A stretch of 64,000 nt of DNA, from NCBI RefSeq assembly GCF_001517975.1, contig NZ_KQ950181.1, positions 170,891-234,890 of the forward strand, written 5' to 3'. The notes beneath the pieces are model-generated. The model ran no database searches and was not told where the DNA came from. It was given only the letters and a program-made list of their open reading frames with translations. Positions 28,325 to 37,100 of the stretch are shown one piece after another (within the stretch, counting starts at the first letter, position 1; each line of letters opens with the position of its first letter). This stretch comes from Thermobifida cellulosilytica TB100. GTDB lineage: Bacteria; Actinomycetota; Actinomycetes; Streptosporangiales; Streptosporangiaceae. The position numbers and the translations under genes were made by a program.

Positions 28325-28527
28325 CGGTTCTCCTCCCCGCTCGGCGTGGTGTGTCGGGTGTCGGTGAAGGCGGAGGCGCGCAGGCCCACGAACTTGACGC
28401 GGAACACCCGGGCGCACGAGCCGCACTCCCAGGCGTAGCCCTCGCCCCTGGTCCCGTCGCCCTCGTGCGGCTGCAAGTCCTCGTCCCCGCAGTAGGGGCA
28501 GTAGTAGGGGGCGGCCCGCTCACTCAC
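28321..28527 (-). CDS. Small zinc-ribbon protein between sir and cysH
   Basis: A 68-residue protein with CPYCG near residues 10-14 and CGSC near 35-38, a four-Cys zinc ribbon. It begins at GTG 28527 and overlaps cysH by 4 bases. A gene of this kind occupies the same place in many actinobacterial sulfate-assimilation operons. Coupled translation suggests a role in sulfite or APS reduction, perhaps as an electron-transfer or assembly factor, but no function is established. Confidence 0.8.
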   Translation of the reverse strand: MSERAAPYYCPYCGDEDLQPHEGDGTRGEGYAWECGSCARVFRVKFVGLRASAFTDTRHTTPSGEENR

Positions 28528-28563
28528 GGCCCAGGCCCCCTTCCGCGCTCCCGGTCCGGCGGC

Positions 28564-30258
28564 TCACTTGAGGTCCGCCTCGTCGGCGCGCGCCACCCAC
28601 TCCGCGAAGGTCTCGCCGTCCTGCCGCTGCTCGGTGAAGCGCCGCAGCACCCGCTCGACGTAGTCGGGCAGGGCCTCGGCGGTGGTCTTGAGACCGCGGA
28701 TCTTGCGGCCGAACCCGGACTGCAAGCCGAGGCCGCCGCCCAGGTGCACCTGGAAGCCCTCCACCTGGTTGCCGTCGGCGTCGACGACCAACTGGCCCTT
28801 CAGGCCGATGTCGGCGATCTGGGTGCGGGCGCAGGCGTTGGGGCAGCCGTTGACGTTGATGGTCAGCGGCTCGGTGAAGTCGGGCAGGCGCCGCTCCAGC
28901 TCGTCGATCAGGTGCATGGCGCGCTGCTTGGTCTCGACGATGGCGAGCTTGCAGTACTCGATGCCGGTGCAGGCCATCGTCTGGCGGCGGAAGACGCTCG
29001 GGCTGACCTGCAAGTCCTCGGCCTCCAGCGCGGCCACGACCGAGTCCAGCCGGTCCTCGGTGATGTCCAGCATCACCAGCTTCTGGTCGGCGGTGGTGCG
29101 GACGCGGTCGGAGCCGTGCGCCTCGGCGATGTCGGCGATGCGGCCCAGCAGGGTGCCGCTGACCCGGCCCACGCGCGGGGCGAAGCCCACGTAGAAGCGG
29201 CCGTCCTTCTGGCGGTGCACGCCCACGTGGTCGCGCCGGGTGCCCGGGTCGAGCTCCGGAGCGGGGCCGTCGGGCAGCGAGTAGCCCAGGTACTCCTTCT
29301 CCAGCACCTCGCGGAACTTCGCCACACCCCAGTCCTTGAGCAGGAACTTGATGCGGGCGCGGTGCCGCAGGCGGCGGTAGCCGTAGTCGCGGAAGACCGA
29401 GCAGACCCCCGCCCACACCTCGCTGACCTGGTCGGGGCGGACGAACGCGCCGAGCCGCTGGGCGAACATCGGGTTGGTGGACAGGCCGCCGCCGACGAAC
29501 AGGTCGTAGCCGGGCTTGCCGTCGGGGCCGATGACGCCGACGAAGGCCACGTCGTTGATCTCGTGGTTGGTGCAGTGCACCGAGCAGCCGTCGACCGCGG
29601 TCTTGAACTTGCGCGGCAGGTTGGAGAAGAGCGGGCTGCCGATGTGGTCGGCGACGATCTGGCGGATGTGCGGGGTGGAGTCGATGATCTCGTCCGCGGC
29701 GATCCCGGCCAGCGGACAGCCCAGCATGCCGCGGGGGGTGTCACCGCACGCCTCCGTGGTGGTCAGCCCCACGCTCTCCAGCCGCTCCCACATGGTGGGA
29801 ACGTCCTCGATCTGCACCCAGTGCATCTGGATGTTCTGCCGGTCGGTGATGTCGGCGGTGTCGCGCGCGTAGGCGGTGGACAGCTCCGACAGGACCCGCA
29901 ACTGGGCGACGTTGAGCTGCCCGCCGTCGGTGCGCACCCGCATCATGAAGTAGCGGTCGTCGAGCTCCTCCGGCTCCAGCACCGCGGTCTTGCCGCCATC
30001 GATGCCTGGGGCGCGCTGCGTGTAGATCCCGTACCAGCGGAAGCGTCCGCGCAGGTCGGCCGGGTCGATGGAGTCGAAGCCCCGCTTGGAGTAGATGTCG
30101 ATGATGCGCTGGCGGACGTTGAGCCCGTCGTCGTTCTTCTTCGTCTCCTCGTTCTTGTTGAGCGGCTCGCGGTAGCCGAGAGCCCACTGCCCCTCGCCTC
30201 GGCGCGGGCGCGTCGTCTTCCTGACGGGGCGGCCGGTCGGTGTTGATGCGGACGGCAT
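28564..30258 (-). CDS. sir: Ferredoxin-dependent sulfite reductase (sirohaem, [4Fe-4S])
   Basis: A 564-residue enzyme with the two-fold ferrite-reductase repeat. Sirohaem/cluster cysteines appear as MACTGIEYCKLA (C-x5-C) and NGCPNACAR (C-x3-C). Other conserved parts are DITDRQNIQMHWVQIEDVP and DGCSVHCTNHEINDVAFVG. It reduces sulfite to sulfide with six electrons from ferredoxin. Nitrite reductases share the fold, but cysH and a chelatase downstream identify sulfite as the substrate. The ATG at 30258 has GGAGG upstream. It is the first gene of the operon. Confidence 0.94.
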   Translation of the reverse strand: MPSASTPTGRPVRKTTRPRRGEGQWALGYREPLNKNEETKKNDDGLNVRQRIIDIYSKRGFDSIDPADLRGRFRWYGIYTQRAPGIDGGKTAVLEPEELDDRYFMMRVRTDGGQLNVAQLRVLSELSTAYARDTADITDRQNIQMHWVQIEDVPTMWERLESVGLTTTEACGDTPRGMLGCPLAGIAADEIIDSTPHIRQIVADHIGSPLFSNLPRKFKTAVDGCSVHCTNHEINDVAFVGVIGPDGKPGYDLFVGGGLSTNPMFAQRLGAFVRPDQVSEVWAGVCSVFRDYGYRRLRHRARIKFLLKDWGVAKFREVLEKEYLGYSLPDGPAPELDPGTRRDHVGVHRQKDGRFYVGFAPRVGRVSGTLLGRIADIAEAHGSDRVRTTADQKLVMLDITEDRLDSVVAALEAEDLQVSPSVFRRQTMACTGIEYCKLAIVETKQRAMHLIDELERRLPDFTEPLTINVNGCPNACARTQIADIGLKGQLVVDADGNQVEGFQVHLGGGLGLQSGFGRKIRGLKTTAEALPDYVERVLRRFTEQRQDGETFAEWVARADEADLK

Positions 30259-30734
30259 CGCTGGTCCTCCGAGTCTGTGACGTCCACCGGGGGCGCGGAC
30301 CGTGACTCTGCGAGTCCGGTCGAACGCGGTCGGGTTGCGGTCGGGGGCGCGCCTCGGACCGAGGCCCGTCCGGCCGGACTCCCCACGCGGCGGGCGGAGC
30401 GGAGGAAGGAGGGGCAACGTCGGCGCCGAGCGCGCCCGAAGGCGGAACTGCTACAAGGCGGCTGAGAGATCAGGCGACGTTGCGACAGATGGCGCTGCGG
30501 ACCCGAAGGTAATCCACGTGGCGTCGCACGCAGAGCATGGGGTCGATGGCAGCAGTCATGACAACGACAATGTCATGACCCTGAAACATTTGTCTACCCG
30601 GCAGGGGGGAAAAAGAGGTCGTGAGGCGTGTCACAAGAGGCCGGGGCGGCGGTCCCGGTCACGGACCGCCAACGGAACGGCGTGGAAACGACGACGGTCC
30701 TCCCCACTCCTGGGGGTGTACCGGCAGCTCGGCT
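30259..30734. promoter_or_regulatory. 476-bp divergent control region between sir and the BrkB-family gene
   Basis: There is no credible ORF on either strand. The most striking element is the perfect inverted repeat GTCATGACA-N7-TGTCATGAC at 30555-30579, each arm containing the self-complementary GTCATGAC. It lies ~300 bases before the sir start, implying a long 5' leader if the sir promoter is nearby. I looked for S-box or cobalamin-riboswitch cores and saw none that convinced me. Confidence 0.5.
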
Positions 30735-31922
30735 ATGTTCGGAAGAGTGCTGCCGAAATGGGTGAACCCGGAATGGGTCCGCGAGACGGTCGAGACCTGG
30801 CCCGACCGCCACCCCCGCTCCGGGACCGCCGCCACGCTGGTCGTGCGTACCGTGCGCTCCGCGATGCGGGTCCGCGTCCTGGGCCTGGCCGCCGAGTCCG
30901 CCTTCTTCTCCCTGCTGTCCCTGCCCGCCCTGCTGCTCGGCCTGGTCGGCGCGCTGGGCCGCCTCAGCTCGGTGCTCGGCCGCGAGACGGTCCTGGAGAT
31001 CCGCGCCTGGATGCTGGACCTGGCTGCCACCGTGCTGACCGCCGAGACGGTGGACACCGCGGTCACCCCCCTGGTGGACGACTTCCTGGACGGCGCCGGC
31101 AGCGGGGTGCTCTCGCTGAGCTTCCTGGTGTCGCTGTGGTCCGGCTCGCGCGCGATGAGCGTGTTCATCGAGGCCATCACCATCGCCTACGGACTGGACG
31201 GGGTCCGCGGCTACCTGCGCCGCCGCCTGCTCGCCTTCGTCGCCTACCTGGGGGCGCTGTTGTTCGCGCTGGTCGTGCTGCCGGTCATCGTGGCCGGCCC
31301 GGACGTGGTCCGCGCGCTGCTGCCCGCCGCGTCCGGCTATCTGCACCTGTCCTACTGGCCGCTGGTGGGCCTGCTCTGCCTGGTCTGCATCGTCGCCCTC
31401 TACACGCTGAGCGTGCCCGTGCGGACCCCGCCGGTGCGGCAGTTGCCCGGCGCGGCCGCGGCGGTGCTGATCCTGCTGCTCGGCGCGGTGGGACTGCGGT
31501 TCTACCTCAACGCCTCATTCGGACAGGCCGATCTCTACGGGTCGCTCACCGCGCCCATCGTCATCCTGATCTGGCTGTACCTCATGGCCGTGGCGGTGCT
31601 CGCCGGATCCTCCCTCAACGCCGAGATCGACGCCCTGTGGCCGACCCCCGAGACCGCCCAGGCCAGGGCCGCGCTCGCCGCACGCCGCCAGGCCAGGGCC
31701 AAGCGCCTGGCGGAACGCCACGAGGAGGCCCTGCAACGCCTGGCGCGCGACTCCGAACCGGAGCGCAGGGTTTCCGAGCCGGAGACGGGGAAAGAACCTG
31801 ATCGTCGGACTCTCCCCAGCTCAGAGCCGGTCCGCACGCAGGAGCCCGCCCCCCGTACCCCGGTCGGTTCCACCGCCGTGACGGAGCAGGCCACGACCCC
31901 CCGACCACAGACAGGAGACTGA
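30735..31922 (+). CDS. YihY/BrkB-family inner membrane protein
   Basis: A 395-residue protein with six hydrophobic helices between residues ~45 and 300. It carries the YihY/BrkB features VLGLAAESAFFSLLSLPALLLG, then SRAMSVFIEAITIAYG, and PIVILIWLYLMAVAVLAGSSLNAE. A charged ~90-residue cytoplasmic tail follows, rich in Arg, Glu and Pro. BrkB was once called an RNase BN and later a putative transporter; its function is unsettled. The ATG at 30735 is chosen; a GTG a few codons on is possible. The stop is 7 bases before the next gene, whose RBS lies inside this ORF, so the two are probably co-transcribed. Confidence 0.9.
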   Translation: MFGRVLPKWVNPEWVRETVETWPDRHPRSGTAATLVVRTVRSAMRVRVLGLAAESAFFSLLSLPALLLGLVGALGRLSSVLGRETVLEIRAWMLDLAATVLTAETVDTAVTPLVDDFLDGAGSGVLSLSFLVSLWSGSRAMSVFIEAITIAYGLDGVRGYLRRRLLAFVAYLGALLFALVVLPVIVAGPDVVRALLPAASGYLHLSYWPLVGLLCLVCIVALYTLSVPVRTPPVRQLPGAAAAVLILLLGAVGLRFYLNASFGQADLYGSLTAPIVILIWLYLMAVAVLAGSSLNAEIDALWPTPETAQARAALAARRQARAKRLAERHEEALQRLARDSEPERRVSEPETGKEPDRRTLPSSEPVRTQEPAPRTPVGSTAVTEQATTPRPQTGD

Positions 31923-31929
31923 GACCCGC

Positions 31930-32649
31930 ATGCCCCCCGCATCGCACAACAGAAGAACGCGCCTCCGCCTCGCGGCTGCCGCAGCCGCGGCCGTCCTCGC
32001 CCTGACCGGCTGCCAGGCCCTCGACGACCTGCTGGCCGAACTGGAGGAGATCGAGGCGGACGTGCCCGCCACGGCCGAGTCGCAGGCGCCCGAAGGCGAC
32101 GCGGACGCGGTCGAGGCCCGGCAGCGGCTGGGGGAGATCCCGATCGCCGAACCCGCCCCGCGCGGCGACTACGACCGCGACGAGTTCGGCAGCGGATGGA
32201 TCGACACCGACGGCAACGGCTGCTCCACCCGCAACGACATCCTCGCCCGTGACCTGGAGAACGTGCAGCTCGCCTCCGACGGCTGCAAGGTCCTCTCCGG
32301 CACGCTGCACGACCCCTACACCGGTGCGACCATCGAGTTCACCTCCGAGAAGCCGCAGGCGGTGCAGATCGACCACGTGGTGCCGCTCTCCCTGGCCTGG
32401 CGCATGGGCGCCAGCCGGTGGGACCGCGACACCCGCGTGGAGTTCGCCAACGACCCCGGCAACCTGCTGGCCTCCGACGGCCCGGCCAACCGGGAGAAGA
32501 GCGACTCCGGTCCCGGCGAGTGGCAGCCCTACGAGGGCTTCCAGTGCACCTACGCCGTCCTCTACATCGACGTGCTGTACCGCTACGACCTGCCGGTGTC
32601 CGAGCAGGACTACGAGGGCCTGTCCGCCATGCTCGACACCTGCGCCTGA
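31930..32649 (+). CDS. Secreted HNH-nuclease-fold lipoprotein (DUF1524/GmrSD C-terminal-like)
   Basis: A 239-residue protein with a Sec lipoprotein signal: Arg-rich start, Ala-rich hydrophobic core and LTGC lipobox at about residue 28. The mature domain has the HNH-type signature VQIDHVVPLSLAWRMGA, then ANDPGNLLASDGPANREKSD, in which His, Asn and Asn/Lys would form the beta-beta-alpha-metal site. NGCSTRNDIL and further Cys residues suggest disulphides. Such proteins are probably extracellular nucleases for nutrient scavenging or competition. AGGAGA upstream supports the ATG at 31930. Confidence 0.88.
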   Translation: MPPASHNRRTRLRLAAAAAAAVLALTGCQALDDLLAELEEIEADVPATAESQAPEGDADAVEARQRLGEIPIAEPAPRGDYDRDEFGSGWIDTDGNGCSTRNDILARDLENVQLASDGCKVLSGTLHDPYTGATIEFTSEKPQAVQIDHVVPLSLAWRMGASRWDRDTRVEFANDPGNLLASDGPANREKSDSGPGEWQPYEGFQCTYAVLYIDVLYRYDLPVSEQDYEGLSAMLDTCA

Positions 32650-32692
32650 CCGGGCCGGGGCGCGGGGCCGGGCGCCCCGCCCCGCCGCCGCG

Positions 32693-33904
32693 TCAGCCGC
32701 CTCCCGCGGGCTGCTGCGGGCGCAGGCTCCACGCCAGGCAGGCCGCCACCAGCGCGGCGGCCGGGACGAGGACCAGGCCGGCCCGCAGCGAGACCGCGTC
32801 GGCGACCAGGCCCACCACCGGCGGGAAGGCCAGGAAGCCCAGCCGCGCCAGCCAGGACACCGCGGCCACCCCGTCACCGCTGCGCACCCCCGGGACCTCC
32901 CCGGCCGCGGCCAGGGTCAGCGGGAACAGGGTGGCCACGCCCAGCCCGCACAGGGCGAAGCCCACCACGGCCGTCGCCACTCCCGGCAGCAGCAGCGCAC
33001 CGCCCAGGCCCGCCGCCGACAGCAGCAGCCCCGTACGGGCCACCGCCACCGCTCCGAAGGCGTCGGTGAGCCGGTCGCCCACCAGCCGCCCCAGCGTCAT
33101 CATCGCCTGGCAGGCCATGAACGGCAGTCCGGCGAGGAAGGACGCCGCGCCGATCTCGTCGAGCAGGTAGACCCCGCCCCACGAGGCCGCCGCGTCCTCG
33201 ACCGCGCCCGCCAGCATCAGCAGCGCGCCCAGTGCCGCCACCAGCCCCAGCGCCCTGGCGGTCGGCCGGAGCCGGGAGCCGTCCAAGGTGTGACCGTCGG
33301 CGCGCTCGGCGTGCTCGGGGCCGCTCAGCAGCATCCGGGAGGAGGCCAGCGACACCGCGGTGAGTGCCACCGCCGTTCCCACCAGGTGGAGCAGCAGGGG
33401 AACGCCCAGCCCGATCGCGGCCGACCCCAGCAGGCCGCCCGTGACCGCCGCGATGCTCCACACCGCGTGGAAGGTGTTGATGATGCTGCGGCCGTAGCGG
33501 CGCTGCACCCGCAGCCCGTGGGCGTTCATCGCCGAGTCGGCCCAGGTGTCCGCGGAGCCGATGACGAACAGCGCCGCCGCCAGCACCCACCAGTTGGGCG
33601 CCAGCGCGACCACCGGCAGCATCCACGCCGACAGCAGGCCGCAGACCACCGCGGTGCGTCCGCTGCCGAACCGGGCGATGAGCGGCCCGGCGAGCATCCC
33701 GGTCAGCAGCGCCCCCAGCGGCATGGTGGCGATGGCGGTGCCCAGGGCGGCGTTGGACAGCTCCAGGTTGTCCTTGATCGCGGGCAGCCACGGCACCACG
33801 GAGGGGTAGCCGAGCCCGTTGACCGTGAACAGCCCGGCGACGCCGAGCCGCGCGCGCCGTGCCTCGGCGTCGGGCGCGGACGCAATCGGCGGATGATCGG
33901 ACAA
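32693..33904 (-). CDS. MFS transporter
   Basis: A 403-residue protein with 12 predicted helices. FTVNGLGYPSVVPWLPAIKDNL opens helix 1, and GSGRTAVVCGLL marks the cytoplasmic loop 2-3. It resembles the FucP/YbjJ-like branch of the major facilitator superfamily (SADTWADSAMNAHGLRVQRRYG). Start TTG 33904 has GGAGG at 5-nt spacing; longer starts lack an RBS. It is divergent from the GNAT gene. The substrate cannot be assigned. Confidence 0.85.
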   Translation of the reverse strand: MSDHPPIASAPDAEARRARLGVAGLFTVNGLGYPSVVPWLPAIKDNLELSNAALGTAIATMPLGALLTGMLAGPLIARFGSGRTAVVCGLLSAWMLPVVALAPNWWVLAAALFVIGSADTWADSAMNAHGLRVQRRYGRSIINTFHAVWSIAAVTGGLLGSAAIGLGVPLLLHLVGTAVALTAVSLASSRMLLSGPEHAERADGHTLDGSRLRPTARALGLVAALGALLMLAGAVEDAAASWGGVYLLDEIGAASFLAGLPFMACQAMMTLGRLVGDRLTDAFGAVAVARTGLLLSAAGLGGALLLPGVATAVVGFALCGLGVATLFPLTLAAAGEVPGVRSGDGVAAVSWLARLGFLAFPPVVGLVADAVSLRAGLVLVPAAALVAACLAWSLRPQQPAGGG

Positions 33905-34068
33905 GAGGGCCTCCAGCGCAGGGTTGGAACGGAGCGACCCGCACCGCCGGGGCCAGCGCAGATCACTCCGGGTGATCCTAGGCCCCTCCACGGAGGTTGC
34001 GTAATCCCCCGAACGCCACTAGATAGGAGGTCTGCGTACCTCCGGCACGGGTGAGGGGGCCTTCCTCG

Positions 34069-34698
34069 GTGATCGACGTGAGCGTGCTGCGACGCAAGCC
34101 GGTGCTCGTGGGGGAGCGGGTCAGGCTGGTCCCCCTCGCACCCGAGCACGCCGACGCGCTGTACGCCGCGATGCTCGACCCGGAGATCCGGCGCCTCACC
34201 GGCACGCACCGCCTCCCCGACCGGCGGGAGGTCGAGGAGTGGTGCCGCACCCGCGCCGACGACCACGAACGGCTCGACCTGGCCATCCTCGGCAACCCCG
34301 ACGACCGGTTCTACGGCCGACTGTCCCTGACCGACATCGACGTCCACAACGAGAGCGCCGCCTACCGCATCGCGCTGTCGTCCATCGAGTTCACCGGGCG
34401 CGGCCTGGGACAGGAGGCCACCCGGCTGCTGCTGCGCTACGCCTTCGAGGAGGTGGGGCTGCACCGGGTCTGGCTGCGCGTCTACGCGTTCAACATGCGC
34501 GCCATCGCCGCCTACCGCGCCTGCGGCTTCACCGTCGAGGGCCGACTGCGCGACGCCCTGCTGTGGGAGGGGCGCCGCCACGACGCTCTGGTGATGTCGG
34601 TGCTGGCGGACGGGGCGTCCGCGGCGGAGGGGACCAAGGGGCCGATCACCACTTCTTTACCCGTTGACAGGGGAAAACAACCGACTCCGAGGGGTTGA
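34069..34698 (+). CDS. GNAT-family N-acetyltransferase (RimJ/RimL-like)
   Basis: A 209-residue acetyltransferase. It shows LVPLAPEHADALYAAMLDPEI near the N terminus, DIDVHNESAAYRIALSS, the acetyl-CoA site GRGLGQEATRLLLRYAF (R/Q-x2-G-x-G/A type), and VWLRVYAFNMRAIAAYRACGF, as in RimJ/RimL-like proteins. The start codon is unclear. GTG 34069 has a purine run before it; GTG 34051 is in frame and possible. The substrate is unknown. The C-terminal ~20 residues overlap promoter-like sequence for the next gene. Confidence 0.82.
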   Translation: MIDVSVLRRKPVLVGERVRLVPLAPEHADALYAAMLDPEIRRLTGTHRLPDRREVEEWCRTRADDHERLDLAILGNPDDRFYGRLSLTDIDVHNESAAYRIALSSIEFTGRGLGQEATRLLLRYAFEEVGLHRVWLRVYAFNMRAIAAYRACGFTVEGRLRDALLWEGRRHDALVMSVLADGASAAEGTKGPITTSLPVDRGKQPTPRG

Positions 34699-34722
34699 CG
34701 GGCACCGCGGAGCGGGTAGGGC
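34695..34722 (+). promoter_or_regulatory. Candidate sigma-70-type promoter for the phosphoribosyltransferase gene
   Basis: TTGACG at 34695-34700 and TAGGGC at 34717-34722 are 16 bp apart and lie 32 bases before the GTG start. Another TTGACA lies a little upstream, inside the end of the GNAT gene. Moderate match to the actinobacterial housekeeping consensus. Confidence 0.4.
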
Positions 34723-34754
34723 AGTAACGCTCTGCTTGCCCGAACGAGTCTGCG

Positions 34755-36056
34755 GTGGTCGCTGTGAGTCCACTACCCGTATCGCTGCCCTTCCCCGACC
34801 GGACTGCGGCCGGGCACCGGCTCGCCGAACGCGTGCGCTCGGTCGCCGGAGCCGCTCCCGTCGTCGTCGCGCTGCCCGGCAACGGGGTGCGGGTCGGTGC
34901 GGAACTGGCCCGGCTGCTGGACGCCCCGCTGGACGTGGCGGTGGTGGAGCGGGTCGTCCTGCCCGACCACCCCGGGGTGGAGCTGGGCGCGGTCACCGAG
35001 GACGGGCACGTCTGCTACGACGACGCCGCACTGGCCCGGCTGCGGATCCCGCGCAGGCGGCTCTCCGGCGCGGTCGCGGACGCGCGCGTCCGGGTCGCGC
35101 ACCTGCGCGAGGCCTACCGGGGGGCGCGGGCCATGCCGCAGTTGACCGACCGCGACGTGGTCGTGGTGGACGACGGCGCGGCCACCGCCGGCACCGCCCG
35201 CGCGGCGCTGCGGATGGTGCGCCGCCACCGACCGGCGCGGCTGGTGCTGGCCCTCCCCGTGGCCTCGGCCGAGGCGGTGGAGGACCTGCGCGCCGAGGCC
35301 GACCGCATCGTGACGCTCGCCGTGCCCGACCACTTCCGCTCCCTGGACCACTGGTACCGGGACTCCGGCGGGCTGGACGAGGGACAGGCGGCCGCACTGC
35401 TGGCCGAGCACCGGGACCTGGGGGAGAGCGGGGACTCCCGGCAGCGGGCGCGCATCGAGGCGGACGGCACCGAGCTCGTCGGGGAGCTCGTCGTGCCCTC
35501 GGTGGTGCGCGGCACGGTCGTCCTGGCCTCGGGGCACGGCCGCCTCACCCCCCACAACCAGGCCATCGGGACGGTGCTGCGCGCCGCGGGGTACGCGACC
35601 CTGCTGCTCGACCTGCTCACCCCGGAGGAGACCGGTACCGAGACCGAGGAGGTGGACCCCGGCCTCCTGGGGGAGCGGATGGCGGCCGGGGTGGACTGGG
35701 TGCGCCGCACGCCCGCGGTGGCCGACGCGCCCGTCGCGCTGCTGGGCACGGGACGGGCCGCCCCGGGAGCCCTGGAGGCCGCCGCGCTGCGGCCGGAGGA
35801 GGTGGCGGCGGTGGTCACGCACGGGGGCCGCGTCGACCTGGCGGACGAGGCGCTGGCCAGGGTGCGCGCCCCCACCCTGGTCCTGGTGCAGGGGAGCGAC
35901 TCCTTCGTGCGCGAGCTCGCCGAGTGGACTCTCGCGCAGGTGAGCGCGCCCACCGCGCTGGAGGCGGTGGCGGGCGCCGAGCAGTTGCTGCACCGTCCCG
36001 AGGAGTGGCGCCGCGTCGGCGTGCAGGCGGCCGAGTGGTTCGACCGTCACCTGTGA
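34755..36056 (+). CDS. Phosphoribosyltransferase fused to a dienelactone-hydrolase-like alpha/beta domain
   Basis: A 433-residue two-domain protein. Residues ~1-215 are a type I phosphoribosyltransferase with the PRPP loop DVVVVDDGAATAGTARAA near 133-150 and a C-terminal ALPVASAEAVEDL. Residues ~225-433 resemble an alpha/beta hydrolase (GTVVLASGHGRLTPHNQAIGTVLRAAGYATLLLDLL), but the expected GxSxG elbow reads GTGRA, so the Ser nucleophile is missing. C-terminal APTLVLVQGSD and LLHRPEEWRRV are typical of the fold. Such fusions occur in mycobacteria. Both the nucleobase substrate and the role of the degenerate hydrolase are unknown. Confidence 0.85.
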   Translation: MVAVSPLPVSLPFPDRTAAGHRLAERVRSVAGAAPVVVALPGNGVRVGAELARLLDAPLDVAVVERVVLPDHPGVELGAVTEDGHVCYDDAALARLRIPRRRLSGAVADARVRVAHLREAYRGARAMPQLTDRDVVVVDDGAATAGTARAALRMVRRHRPARLVLALPVASAEAVEDLRAEADRIVTLAVPDHFRSLDHWYRDSGGLDEGQAAALLAEHRDLGESGDSRQRARIEADGTELVGELVVPSVVRGTVVLASGHGRLTPHNQAIGTVLRAAGYATLLLDLLTPEETGTETEEVDPGLLGERMAAGVDWVRRTPAVADAPVALLGTGRAAPGALEAAALRPEEVAAVVTHGGRVDLADEALARVRAPTLVLVQGSDSFVRELAEWTLAQVSAPTALEAVAGAEQLLHRPEEWRRVGVQAAEWFDRHL

Positions 36057-36083
36057 CCGGATCCGGCCAAGTGCCGGAAACAA

Positions 36084-36125
36084 CACCGTGGCGCCCTTGA
36101 CGCGAAGCGTCAGGGCGCCACGGTG
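36084..36125 (+). terminator. Strong hairpin between the fusion gene and whiB (convergent)
   Basis: A ~19-bp stem with one bulged T (36084-36103 with 36107-36125) and a GAA loop lies 27 bases after the fusion gene's stop and 76 bases beyond the end of the convergent whiB-like gene. Confidence 0.8.
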
Positions 36126-36201
36126 AACGACCGTCGGGGTCGGGCGATATCGCCGGTGTGGGAGGGAACGGTGAAGAGTACTCCCAGCCGGGGCGGCAGA
36201 A

Positions 36202-36501
36202 TCAGGCTGCGTTGGCGCGGCGCATGCGACGCCGGCGCTCGGACGCGCGCTCGTCCTCGTTGAGTCCACCCCAGGTGCCGTACTTCTCGGGACGCGAGAT
36301 CGCGTAGTCGAGACACTCGGTGCGGACAGGGCAGTGAGCGCAGATCTCCTTGGCCTTGCGCTCGCGGATCTCCCGTTCCGGCTGGCGTTCGCCGTCGGGG
36401 CCGAAGAAGAGCACAAGGTCCTCGCCCCGGCACGCGGCGGCATCCTGCCACCCCCAGCTCGGGCGGGGGCGCAGCGTGGCCTGCCGGCGTACCTGAGACA
36501 T
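36202..36501 (-). CDS. WhiB-family iron-sulfur transcriptional regulator
   Basis: A 99-residue Wbl protein. The four cluster cysteines appear as ACRGED, then ICAHCPVRTECLDYA (C-x2-C-x5-C). The turn motif reads GTWGGL (family: G-V/I-W-G-G), followed by a basic C-terminal tail (ASERRRRMRRA) that binds DNA or sigma factor. The FF...DGERQPEREIRERKAK insert is longer than in WhiB1/WhiB2, so I do not assign a subfamily. Start ATG 36501 with AGAGGTGG upstream. The gene stands alone with a long upstream region, typical of complex regulation. Confidence 0.93.
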   Translation of the reverse strand: MSQVRRQATLRPRPSWGWQDAAACRGEDLVLFFGPDGERQPEREIRERKAKEICAHCPVRTECLDYAISRPEKYGTWGGLNEDERASERRRRMRRANAA

Positions 36502-37100
36502 GGTTGAACCACCTCTACATGAAATCGCTGTAAGCTGTGTGCAAGCTTGATGAACAAACCGGGTAAAGCCGCGTGAGACACCCAGCACAGCAGTAACGCT
36601 GTGCTCCGCTCAGGTGTTCCCGTGAGGTTGAGAGCACTTGGCACAGATTCGCCGGAACCGGCGAGTGCTCACGCTGAAGGCTGCGGAGGCGATGGAAACG
36701 CTCTCCCTGCGAGCCGGTACGTAATCATGCCATCCCCGGTCCCGATTTCGCACGGGGGTGGGGAAATTACTCGCCCAACCGTTATCGAAATCGGATCTTC
36801 GGCCCGGAAGCCCCGGAGCGAGTCCGGGACCCGGTTGAAGATGTGCATGACCCGGGCCACGGACCCGAGTACCGTCCATCGTATGCGGGCGCCCGGTCCC
36901 CGGCCAGGGTGCGGGTCTGATAACCGGATCACAGTCCGGCGGTCCGTGCCGCGGACGGCGGGCGCGGCTCTCCGGGCCGGGAACGGGCGGTCCGGGGGAT
37001 CCGGAACTCCGGTCGGCGCCCCGCCGTCATACCCGTGGAAGCCCGGCCGCGCGCGATTGCGGCCGGAGAGCGCAGAACCGGACAGAAAAAGGTGTGCCTC
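36502..37100. promoter_or_regulatory. 599-bp region between whiB-like and YccF genes, with inverted repeats
   Basis: There is no convincing gene here. An exact repeat AGCACAGC-AGTAAC-GCTGTGCT at 36584-36605 lies about 85 bases before the whiB start and could be an operator. CCGATTTCG (36742-36750) is mirrored by CGAAATCGG (36786-36794). On the minus strand, TTGCAC followed 17 bp later by CATGTA is a possible promoter for whiB. The right half is GC-rich without clear elements. Confidence 0.4.

Noticed and set aside
30259..30734. SAM or cobalamin riboswitch in the sir leader
   Set aside because: Conserved cores of those riboswitches were not recognisable on the minus strand. Only the palindrome stands out.
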